DNA from: Branchinecta lynchi
Taxonomy: Eukaryota > Arthropoda > Branchiopoda > Anostraca > Branchinectidae
Direction of reading: 5' to 3'
NCBI GenBank assembly: GCA_023053575.1
Contig: JAKZAP010000010.1
Location: 18,536,628 to 18,600,627, forward strand
DNA: 64,000 bases
The translations under genes were made by a program, and so were the position numbers. This document shows, in pieces, positions 55,559-64,000 of this stretch. Within the stretch, counting starts at the first letter, position 1, and the number at the start of each line of letters is the position of its first letter. The notes beneath the pieces are model-generated. The model did no database searches. It saw nothing but the letters and a program-made list of their open reading frames with translations, and was not told the DNA's origin.

Positions 55559-56870
55559 TCAGTGGATCAATCAGTGGATCTTATTTTGCTTGACCAGGCC
55601 AAGGCGTTCGATAAGGTTGTTCATGCTTACCTTCTTTATAAACTGTCCAGATATCAATTACATCCTGATGTTGTAGAATGGATAGAGTCTTTCTTGACTG
55701 GACGTACACAGAGGGTGATGATTTACAATAGTCATGGCTCACAATCCTTCTCCGACCCAAGCCCAGTATTGAGTGGCGTTCCTCAAGGCACCAAGCTTGG
55801 GCCAACGTTATTCAGCATCTATATAAATGATTGTCCCTCTGTTGTACATAACACCCTTACACTCTTTGCTGATGACTCAAAACTCTTCGGTCCTGTTGCC
55901 AACAACAAACAAACATCTGAACTGCAAGCTGACCTTGATGCTCTTTCCAACTGGTCATCTCTGTGGCTTTTGGAGTTCAATGCTGCGAAGTGTAAAGTAC
56001 TTCACCTTGGACCTAAGAACCCTCAACATACGTACACCATGTCGAATGGATCCAAAAACCACATTGACCTAGAAAGTGTGGAGGAGGAAAGGGACCTAGG
56101 TGTCACAATTGACAACCAGTTTAAATTTCATCCCCACACTCGCCACCAAGTTGCTAAAGGAAACAGAGCACTTGGACTTGTCAAAAGGACCATCACCTCT
56201 AGGAAGCCTGTGATCATTAAGAAGCTTTATACTGCGCTTGTGAGACCCCACCTTGAGTACGGCATGATTGTTGCATCACCCCACCACAAAATGGATGCCA
56301 AAGCCCTAGAGGGAGTGCAAAGAAGAGCCACTAAGATGTCACCACAATTAAAAGCCCTAGAATACCACGAACGGTTGAGGGTACTGAAGCTTCCCAGCCT
56401 CTCGTATCGACGTAAACGCGGCGACGTCCTGATGGTAAAAAAGCTGTTAGACTCCGACATTATTCCTGGGGTATTCGAGAGCTCCCAATCAAAGTCGACG
56501 AGAGGCCATTCCAAGAAGCTCCAACTGACGAGATGTAAACGACGCGAGCGGCACAGTTTTTTCTCTGTACGGAGTTTTCCACTCTGGAACAGCCTTTCCG
56601 AAAAAACTATCAACGCTGCTACCCTGGATGGCTTCAAGAAAGGCGTGGACGAGGACTGGCGAAATGCTGAATGTCGGCTGCACTGGGATTCCAGTGAGCC
56701 GATGTGACAACAAGATTTATCAACCAATCAATGCCGGCTACACTGGAGTGCCAGTGAGCCGATGTTACAACAACGATCTGAGAATCAAGCCGCCAACCAG
56801 CGAGAGACTCTACAGGAGGCTAACACCACCTTATCTCGCTGGAAGTGCGATTTAAGGTAAAAAAAAAAAA
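55559..56870 (+). mobile_element. 5'-truncated LINE inserted in the transposon gene
   Basis: The left junction follows TTGCAA (55558). The right junction is a run of 12 A (56859-56870), after which the host gene resumes at TGAAGTTTCC. The insertion separates codons for WKLH and LQTV of the interrupted gene. No clear target duplication is seen beyond possible A microhomology. A 12-base phrase (CAGTGGATCAAT/CAGTGGATCTTA) is doubled at the 5' end. The 3' UTR has two imperfect copies of CCAGTGAGCCGATGT (56692 and 56750). Confidence 0.88.
55562..56707 (+). pseudogene. LINE reverse transcriptase, C-terminal part of ORF2
   Basis: Open frame that begins inside motif A and runs to a stop at 56705-56707: VDLILLDQAKAFDKVVH (motif A), LSGVPQGTKLGPTLFSIY (motif B), LTLFADDSKLF (motif C, catalytic Asp pair), CKVLHLGP, RDLGVTIDNQFKFHPH, YTALVRPHLEYGM and RATKMSPQLKALEYHER. 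It is a CR1/Jockey-group enzyme, distinct from ORF2 at 44687-47485. The endonuclease and finger domains are absent because of 5' truncation, so no start codon belongs to it; an upstream ATG at 55412 lies in antisense host sequence. No stops have accumulated, so the insertion is young. Confidence 0.92.
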
Positions 56871-58818
56871 TGAAGTTTCCAATGACCTGTACGTTCAGCT
56901 CAGAGGAAATTTCGAAGAATGGCAACCATGTCCATGTACTGGAACCACAGTTTTCCTGTTCGAGTCTCGTGACTTCGCTCTGACTTAAGAGCTGACAGAG
57001 AAGCTTTGACCTTCACGAGACTTGAAGACTGGGAGATATGATCAAGAGAAGCTCGTGTAACGACACGAAATATTTAATTCCAAATCTTTTTAGCAACTCT
57101 TGCAAAATGCCTTTTCTCGACTCACTTTAAATGCTTATGTTAAGAGCTGGCCAAAATGCTTTAGCCAAGACTTGGAAACGATTTAAGAAAAGAGCACTAT
57201 ATAAGACGAATGTACTCCTATGAAAAAGGGCAGTCTTAAGCTAGTCTTAAGACAGTAGTGATCGTTGGATTATCAGATGTATTCGATGTATGCAGAACTT
57301 CAATATTAAAAGTAAGTGTGTTTTCTAACCACTGTGTATTGAATGTAGGACCTAGGACCTACCGTCCGAACTCCCCCCTCCACAGTTACGAACCAACCCT
57401 TCGAGGATTAAGATCAGAGTACCGGTATAGTCTAATATGTACCAACCGCTCGGGTACACGCTACACGAATATTAGATGCTCGGTTTCGTACAACGGTTAA
57501 AGCATAAACGATTAGAGAGATACTCCTAACGTAACACAAATTTAACACTCGTCCATCCATTACTTTCTCATATAGGTCTTTGATTTCATTAAGCTCAACC
57601 GTATTCAATGCAAGTTCTGTATTCAATTCAAGTTCTGCATCTGAATCCTCGTCTACAAGTTCCTTTATCAGAATCGAGTGAACTGCTGCGTCTACAATGG
57701 TATGGGCTCGCAGTGCTCGAGAAATAGTCTTACCACTTAGAAGATGAGGAACTGTATCGGAAGCGTACATCAATTCAAAGATTTGATTGGGTGTACGTGG
57801 GGGGGGGGGGGGGGACAAAATATGCAAGATACTAGGACACGACTTTTTCCTGGCATTTCGGCATAGGAAGTGTAAAATTTCTCTGCGTGGATCCGACTTC
57901 GTGTAATATCCAACGTATATTAATGCACGCTTTATGTCGCGCGTGTGTGTGTGTGTGGGGGGGGGGGGGGGGCAAACGGCTCAGGGATGGTCAAGACACA
58001 GAACCGAGTCCATATTCGTGATCTATATACCAGATTTTCCTATCACTGACGTTTTAATTTTTTTTAAGTTAATTTTTGTAGAAGTCGTTATTTTAGAAGA
58101 AAAGACGAAAAAATGTTGTAGAGAATTTTTTTCCGGTTCGGCAGATACCAAAACCAAAACTTTTGCAATTTGTTTGAGGTAACCCCTAAAATTAATTTAG
58201 ATTGACTGTACTATGACCCAAACAATCCTCACACCAAGTTTCATCAAAATATTTCATTCCCTTCGAGAGTTATCGGGCTTACAGACGGACGGACAACTTT
58301 TGCGATGTCATATGTATCCCTCCACTTACGTTTTCGGATCCCAAGAATGATTGTCATATTTGTATTCACCGTCTCTTCTTACCCCTAAATCGGAAATCTA
58401 ATCAACTTCAAATAATACTTTTGCTTTTAAAAAAATTTCCGGTTTGGACGGATTCCAGGCGAACTACTTGTCCGGGTAGAAAACGATTTTCACATAGGCA
58501 TTCAGCATGTCTTCTAGCCTCTAAATCGAACATCTAATCAGCTTCAAATAAAACATTTACTTTTAACAAACTATCTGGTTTCGGCCGGATTCCGGGCAAA
58601 CTACTTCTCAGACGAGAAAATGAATTTCATAATCGTGTTCAGCAAGCCTTCTCACCCCTCATCGGCTGTTTACAAATATTTTGTTTGCCCCTTAATTTGG
58701 ACACCCACTCCGATATGTAAGGCTACAGAGCCCATCTACGAACTCGACCATTCCCTTGATCCAAAGAATTCATCAAAATACCTCATTCCGTTCGAGAGTT
58801 ACCGTGCTGGCAGACGAT

Positions 58819-59244
58819 CCTTGCCCAGTCGACGTTTCAAGCAAACTACGAACTTGCTAGCTGACGAAGTTCGACGGTCATTGGTCAGAGACTGAAGGAC
58901 AAAGAAACTGTGACCTGCAACCAAAAACGGTATTTTGTTTGAGTTTGAAGGTAACTCTAAATTTCGATCAAAAACGTAACTATTCACTTACGATATTAGC
59001 TGAGTTCGTTGCACTCCGGGCTGTCACTGGTGTTTAGTCACCAGTGTCCGGTTCTTCCCTTAAAACGCGTTCTTTTGGTTCACCGGTGAGTTGATGAAAA
59101 CCGGCTAACTCCTCGTTGAAGCCGAGCTCACGAGCAGGTTCTGATTAGTCCGCACTGGTGAGATAAAACCGGACACTGGTTAGTTCAAAAACGGGTTATA
59201 AGACTGGTGAGAAGTCACCGGTGGATGCAAAAACGGCTTATAAG
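58819..59244. other. Spacer with CACTGGTGA/CACCGGTGA words
   Basis: 59025-59240 contains many copies of CACTGGTG or CACCGGTG and inverses (TCACCAGTG, TCACCGGTG), probably an inverted-repeat element. ACCGG...CACCGGTGAG resumes at 60548 after the next family A copy, which is therefore inserted in it. Confidence 0.5.
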
Positions 59245-60547
59245 AACAAGACCAAAGGTTTCGATGGGATCCCAAAAATTCAATATCTGATCCAGACAAC
59301 TGGGTCTTGTCTTAGCCAGATCCAGTCTTCGCCAGACTCCTTGAACATTTTTACAATTAAAATTCAGAAACAGATTAAGGCCAAATAGCTAATCACCTGA
59401 GAAAACCAAGTTCGGATTTGGATTCAGCATGTGTGTTTACCCCTATAAGTCATATCTGTTTTGACGAAAACTTCCTGCCACTTCTGCCAATTTCCCGGTT
59501 CCGGCCGAACTCCAGAACTACTTCCGGCGAAAAAAGAAAGCTCAAAGACGAAATCAGGGTATCCTCTCTCCCCAGTAATGAACATCTAATCAACTTCAAA
59601 TAGAAATTTAGCTTATGAAAAATTTTCCGATTCCAGCCGGATTCCGGTCGAACTATATGTCCGGGTAAAATATGATTGTCATACAGGGACTCAGCATCTC
59701 TTCTTACCCCTAAATCGCTTATCTAATCAACTAGAAATAAAACTTTGACTTCCAACAGTTTTCCGGTTTTGGCCGGATTCCGGACGAACTACATGTCCGG
59801 GTAGAAACTTGTTTTCACATAAGTGTTCAGCATGTCTTCTTGCCCTAAATCGAACATCTAATCAACTCCAAATAAAACTTTTAATTTTGACAAACTTTCC
59901 GGTTTGGGCCGGATTCCGGTCGAAATACTTGTCCGTCGAGAAAATAGTTTTCACCATCGTCTTCAGCATGTCTTCCCACCTCTAAATCGAACATTTAATC
60001 AACTTCAAATAAAACTTTTACTTTCAACAAACTTTCCGGTTTGGGCCAGATTCCGGGCGAAATACTTGTCCGTCGAGAAAATAATTTTCACCATCGTCTT
60101 CAGCATGTCTTCCTACCCCTAAATCGAACATCTAATCAACTTCAAATAAAACTTTTACTTTCAACAAACTTTCCGGTTTGGGCCGGATTCCGGGCGAACT
60201 ACTTGTCCGATGACAAAATGGTTTTCACCATCGTGTTCAGCATGTCTTCTTACTCCATAATCGACTATCACATTAGCTGTTTCAAAATATTTTGTTTGTC
60301 CCTTAATTTGAATCCCCTCCCCCACCCCTAAATGTAGAGCTACAAAGCCCATCTACGAACTTGACTGGTCCGACGACCCAACGAACCCTCACACCAAGTT
60401 TCATCAAAATATCTCATTCCCTTCGAGAGTTATCGTGCTTACAGACGGACGGACGGACGGACGGACGGACGGACGGACGGACGGACAGACGGACAACTTT
60501 TGCGATGTCATAGGTATCCCTCCACTTACGTTTTGGGATCCCAAAAA
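59245..60547 (-). repeat. Family A composite repeat with longest ACGG tract
   Basis: Complete copy, AACAAGACCAAAGG to GGGATCCCAAAAA, closest to 36279-37713. The ACGG microsatellite spans about 60443-60495, the longest in the window. Flanking words (CTTATAAG left, CCGGAGACCACCGG right) show no target duplication. Confidence 0.9.
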
Positions 60548-61690
60548 CCGGAGACCACCGGTGAGAACTATTCAACCATTGCCATTTTCATGAGATGCTA
60601 GAATGGTCTATGGTATGTTTTTTCACTGTAACCTAGAATTAAGTGTTAACGTAACGGATACAAAGGATAATATGAAACAACGATATGTTTCGCAATAAAT
60701 AGTAGAGGTATTGTGAACTAAAAAGCTATGGATAGCTTTACAATGCCAACTAGGTTATATAAGATAACGTCAAGTTTCCAAAAGTCACGCTGTCTATGAT
60801 TGAAAAAGGTAAAGTTCAACTGGCTGCAAAGTCAATTTAGTCCCTACTTCTGATATTCTGTTGTTTTGTTCGACGCTGAGGGATAACCATGCGATTACAA
60901 ATTGTCTCATCAGTCCAGACAAATATTCTTCATGGATTGGAACATACTGTTTTGAAAACCTCGATGGGTTTACAAATGCAGCATTTAACCGTTAGCGAAG
61001 AAACAAAACCAAAGTGTTGCTATCGCAACACTTTAGTCGGCGAAGCCGAACAAAGGTTGCTGCAATACTTCACGTTGCCCGTGCAACGTATAAGGTCTAG
61101 TTTATACTTAGAGCTGAGGGTTGCAGGCGCGGAGATTCCAAATCGTTATCGAATGTTAACAAATTTAATTCGAGAAATCCATGTAATGGGCATGTGGGCT
61201 TAGAATGTGATATCTCATCTATTGCTTCATATCTTGTGTGCCAGCGATTAGCGTTCAGTATAACTTGGTGGTGAACAGTTTGTAGTTTAGAAATGTAGAT
61301 TTTTGAAAAACGATATTCTCTTCTTACAAAAGAATAGACCTGATTGACTTTTCTCTTGTTTTGCTCACAATAATACGGGAGGCATTTCTAGTCAAAATGG
61401 GCTTGGGGGGGGGCGAGGGGGGTCATGGTCTAGCGACTGGCTAGTTATTTGAACCGACGTAACATTTTTTTGTTGTTGTAAATAGTGGCGCGTCGCATAG
61501 AATCTTTTTTTTTTTTTTTATTACCGGCTGGCCGACAACACTTTTTTTTGGTGTGGGGGGATCTAATTTCATCCCAAAAAGGAAAATAGCGAAAATGCGC
61601 CGAAGGTGCATTTTTGCTTCTCTTGCTGCACGATCTTGTGTCAAGCATCTGACAACACTGGAACGAATATTACCTACATTGGCTAGATAC
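60548..61690. other. Spacer with a perfect 24-base hairpin
   Basis: AAAGTGTTGC and GCAACACTTT face each other around TATC at 61010-61033. A 104-codon plus ORF (60889-61203) spans it and has no recognised domain. G runs lie near 61407-61421 and 61555-61560, and a T run at 61506-61519. No gene could be assigned. Confidence 0.4.
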
Positions 61691-61995
61691 GAGCGTGTTC
61701 CACCCTTGTAACAATAGTTACTATTAGTTACTATTTCCGTTCCATTCTCACGAAAAGTTACTACGCTGACCGTTCCAACCTTGTCGGAATAGTAACTAAT
61801 AGTTACTATTTGCTTACCATGCTCGGGAGCGTGGTAAGCGTAGTAACCACGCATCTCTGGAACGTGATTGGTCGGATTCGCCCCTGGCGTGAGATCCTGC
61901 TGGAAAATAGAAAAATCGTTCCAGCCTTGACGGCAAAAAGCCAGAATTCGTGACGTCATGCGTAGTAACTACGGTAAGTAGGATGGAACACGCTC
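61691..61995. mobile_element. GAGCGTGTTCC MITE with 3-bp duplication
   Basis: Starts GAGCGTGTTCCACCC and ends GGATGGAACACGCTC, flanked by TAC on both sides (61688-61690, 61996-61998). The interior carries TAGTTACTATT and TAGTAACTA words in both orientations. Similar in plan to 51446-51706 and 48747-48989. Confidence 0.82.
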
Positions 61996-61998
61996 TAC

Positions 61999-62469
61999 GA
62001 ATATTACCTAGGCCAGAAACAACAACAACAAGACCAAGTAAAGTAATAAACAACAACAAAACAAGTATTCTGGTAAAAAATGGTGAGTGGTAACTTTTGA
62101 ATCTGTATTTAAAAGTAGAGCTATTGCCATCTTGACTGAACAATGGTATTACAATTTATTTGATGATACTGATGATCAGATGATTACCTTAACCCCTAGC
62201 CCTAGGCTACACTGTACATACATACTGCCTACGGCTACATACCTACCAGATCAAGCGTCATTTGGATCTTTCTGTCGTGGGCATTAGCCTATGGAATAGG
62301 CCATACTGTAAGGTCCTGGTCAGTCCTGGTTCTGTAACTGAGGAGGACAGCTCAGGACAGCACCTTGCTCCTAACGAAGTAATTCCCCTGATTTATGACC
62401 GACTCTTCAGGTGTTTCAGCAATTTGAAATTCGACAACCACTATCTAGGCCAGTATTTTGGTTAGGGTT
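61999..62469. other. Spacer, no gene seen
   Basis: Two ORFs of 66-67 codons overlap in different frames; neither is recognisable. Confidence 0.3.
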
Positions 62470-63211
62470 AAGCACAGTACTGCAGTCTAGTACACTAGCC
62501 GTGCACTAGCCCCATTTCAGGCACGGTGCTCAAATGTCTAGCACCATGCCTGGGTGCTAGACGTTCAAGCACTGTACCTTGGATTTCATGTATGGTGCAT
62601 GGATTTCAGTATACAGTGCATACAGAAAAAACACAGTTTCTGTCATCACAACTGAGCACCGGCTCGGACAGGGCTGAAATTACTACTATGAATTAGAGAA
62701 ATCAAAGAAAATCCTTTTTATATTTGTCACAACAAAAACAAAAGGGCTCTAATGATGATGGAGATGAAAAACCTAACATCACCCTATTGATTTTCCATGT
62801 ATTTTCCCTATCTATTCCCCAAGAGCCAATATTCTGGTTGGCTGCTAGGTAGAAAAAGCCGAGGCACAGGACACTTTGCATGCAAAACCCTTGACTATGT
62901 AGAAAAGGAAATGAGGTTTTTCACATCTGTCATCAGCCGAGCCCTTTTGTTTTTGTTGTGAAAAATATATAAAGGATTGTCTTTGATTTCTCTAATTCAT
63001 GGTAGTAATTTCAGCCCTGCCCGAGCTGGTGCTCAGTTGTTATGACAGAAACTGTGTTTTTGATGTATGCACTGTATACTGAAATCCATGCACCATACAT
63101 GAAATCCAAGGTACAGTGCTTGAACGTCTAGCACCCAGGCATGGTGCTAGACGTTTGAGCACCGTGCCTGAAAAGGGGCTAGTGTACTAGACTGCAGTAC
63201 TGTAACTGTAG
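62470..63211. mobile_element. Large foldback, about 280-bp arms
   Basis: The left arm (62470-62751) and right arm (about 62930-63206) are near-identical inverted copies, for example CAGTACTGCAGTCTAGTACA, TCTAGCACCATGCCTGGGTG and CTTGGATTTCATGTATGG. The left arm has an extra 11 bases (GCCGTGCACTA), a local duplication. Each arm also contains inverted CTAGCACC/GGTGCTAG pairs, so arms fold on themselves. The spacer is about 180 bases. A hAT-like MITE inserted at the right arm's outer end. Confidence 0.88.
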
Positions 63212-63212
63212 G

Positions 63213-63517
63213 CAGAGGCATTACTTGCTAAAATGTTTTTTTTTGGGGGGGGGGGGGGAAGGTAGGCTATTTACGGACTGGCTGGTCATTTTTACCGACT
63301 GTTTTTTTGCAGGAAATCGAACTATTTTAAAGAAAAAATTACTGTTTGGAAGAAAAATTGACTGATTTTCAAAAAACTGATTGTTTTACAGAAAAAAAAA
63401 TGACTAAAATCGACTATTTCTAAGAAAATTGACTGTTTCGAAGAAAAAAATTGACTGTTTTTGCAAAAAAATGTACAGACTCGGTTATTTTTACCGACTG
63501 GCCAGCGACTGGCCCTA
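63213..63517 (-). mobile_element. hAT-like MITE, CAGTCGG-rich family
   Basis: Starts CAGAGGCATTACTTGC, runs through a G tract (63245-63259) and TACCGACTG/CCGACTGGCC words, and ends near GGCCCTA. Flanks ACTGTAGG and GCTGTAGG are an 8-bp duplication with one mismatch. Opposite in orientation to 51721-52064. Confidence 0.7.
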
Positions 63518-64000
63518 GCTGTAGGAGCTGTAGGAGGGAAAAGATAAAAACTTCAAATTTCTAGAAAAGTCTGCCTTTCAAAGAGATCTGTCTGGCTTAA
63601 AAGAGAACTAAAATCATGACACAAATGATGAGATTGAAGCTAAATTGAAGCTTATGAACTGGTTTACTCAGGTTTACTTGCTGAAAGAATAAATTCTTCC
63701 TCAGTTTTCTAATACAGGATAGGCCTATCTTGCTATTTGCTCCAGGCCCAGTGAAAGAATTATATGCCTGCAATTCCCACTGTTCCTTCCCAGTTCCCAC
63801 CAAATGTGGGAAAGTTGGCCTTGATTTAAAGGTCGAATTATTCTCTACATTGCAACCTAGTATTTTCTTTGTCATTTTTGAATAAAGTTGCAGCATTGCC
63901 AAATGCCTTTTTTCAATCAATTTTCTTGAGCATGAAATGGTGTGCCACGTTTATTTTGAAGTTAAATTAAATGAAATTAAATAAACACCTGCTGACCACC
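63518..64000. other. Spacer at window end
   Basis: A 107-codon minus ORF (63597-63920) starts MIEKRHLAMLQLYSK, with no recognised domain. Nothing else was identified. Confidence 0.3.

Larger units (their letters stand above)
54639..57827 (-). pseudogene. Degraded multi-copy invertebrate protein, transposon-borne
   Basis: Coding pieces on the minus strand, in order: 57546-57794 (QIFELMYASDTVPHLLSGK, RALRAHTIVDAAVHSIL); 56871-57046 (LVKVKASLSALKSERSHE, KLWFQYMDMVAILRNFL, then a stop, AERTGHWKLH); 55154-55558 (LQTVSDMLPYLAAAGHND, GLHVVRRSDRLWAGLSTDLV, ELMRYLKTATGLTRGRGMTE); 54657-55150 (IDFVEQSSPF, RSLATGMTATENVNADKA, FKYELCSYPASLF, YVLDGGALLHRIP). A one-base frameshift near 55178 separates the last two pieces, and a LINE sits inside the codon run WKLH/LQTV. 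From memory, this matches a large uncharacterised invertebrate family that continues with an XPG/FEN1-like nuclease; here homology ends at RIPV near 54660, so that part is deleted. No database check was possible. Confidence 0.8.
54134..58213 (-). mobile_element. 4.08-kb Academ-like DNA transposon with long TIRs
   Basis: Ends TAGTACAGTCAATCTAA and its inverse TTAGATTGACTGTACTA. Inverted similarity continues inward for about 230 bases with small indels (shared ACCTCAAACAAATTGCAAAAG, GAACCGGAAAAAAA, TCTCTACAACAT, CGTCTTTTCTTCTAAAA). TGA flanks both ends (54131-54133, 58214-58216), a 3-bp target duplication confirmed by the empty site. The only host-like coding content is the degraded gene at 54639-57827 (minus), placed between the TIRs as a transposase gene would be. 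Academ elements are known to make 3-4 bp duplications and to encode an XPG nuclease; the assignment here is inferred. It is interrupted by a LINE at about 55559-56870. Confidence 0.8.
53440..58345 (-). repeat. Second-level family A repeat split by a DNA transposon
   Basis: Starts ACCAAAGGTGTCGATGGGATCC and ends CGTTTTCGGATCCCAAG. Its pieces 53440-54133 and 58217-58345 join at CCTTGA|CCCAAACAATCC, the exact phrase found uninterrupted in the copy at 53162. Confidence 0.8.
53303..58818 (-). repeat. Outermost family A repeat of a four-level nest
   Basis: Two pieces (53303-53439 and about 58346-58818) join to restore the normal core phrase in which GGGTAAA is followed by AATGATTGTCAT. The sequence between is another family A copy and everything nested in it. 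Both outer ends are truncated: it lacks the GGGATCCCAAAAA terminus, stopping at ACCGTGCTGGCAGACGATCC. Confidence 0.75.

Noticed and set aside
55412..55561. N-terminal 50 codons of the long plus ORF ending at 56707
   Set aside because: They are antisense to the interrupted transposon gene. Reverse transcriptase similarity starts only at about 55562.
60443..60495. Long ACGG microsatellite as an independent feature
   Set aside because: It is a fixed part of family A near its terminal hairpin; only its length varies.
61441..61959. 172-codon minus ORF
   Set aside because: It spans a T run and most of a MITE (61691-61995) and has no recognisable domain.
1..64000. tRNA, rRNA or other structured RNA genes
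   Set aside because: No A/B-box pair with a cloverleaf or rRNA-like block was recognised by eye; a dedicated RNA search was not possible.

Overview
The window is metazoan nuclear DNA from a repeat-rich genome, probably an invertebrate. Host genes are split by multi-kilobase introns with GT-AG boundaries, and almost everything between them is mobile-element sequence. No operons, plastid or bacterial features are visible, and the species cannot be named from what is here.

Host genes are sparse. (1) A cytochrome b561 gene runs on the minus strand; three exons are visible (16055-16253, 7868-8076, 4468-4622). They join in phase and carry four conserved histidines, and the C-terminal exon lies outside the window or was not found. 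(2) One plus-strand exon (32302-32443) encodes the basic region and helix 1 of a bHLH factor of the Fer3/FERD3L type. (3) An intronless 2-Cys peroxiredoxin (34386-34973, minus) is complete from start to stop but carries two compensating one-base frameshifts.

Layout. 1-16 kb: long composite repeats (family B), LINE fragments, MITEs and the 3' half of the cytochrome gene. 16-34 kb: several plus-strand copies of a second composite family (family A, built on an exact 137-bp tandem unit), inverted-repeat elements with nested insertions, and the bHLH exon. 34-44 kb: the peroxiredoxin, minus-strand family A copies, and a 276-bp tandem block. 44.6-48.7 kb: an intact two-ORF LINE. 49-52 kb: foldback and short inverted-repeat elements. 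52.8-60.5 kb: a four-level nest in which a family A repeat contains another family A repeat, which contains a 4.08-kb DNA transposon with long inverted repeats, which contains a truncated LINE. 60.5-64 kb: a 3-bp-TSD MITE, a large foldback, a hAT-like MITE, and sequence I cannot assign.

The most interesting item is the 4.08-kb transposon at 54134-58213. It has about 230-bp inverted repeats, a TGA target duplication and an unoccupied paralogous site about 1 kb away. It carries a degraded gene of a widespread, uncharacterised, multi-copy invertebrate protein family that I recall as ending in an XPG/FEN1-like nuclease; that region is deleted here. The arrangement suggests that the family is the coding capacity of an Academ-like DNA transposon. 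Second is the shared design of families A and B (offset terminal inverted repeat, tandem core, ACGG microsatellite, terminal hairpin), which resembles Helentron-derived non-autonomous elements.
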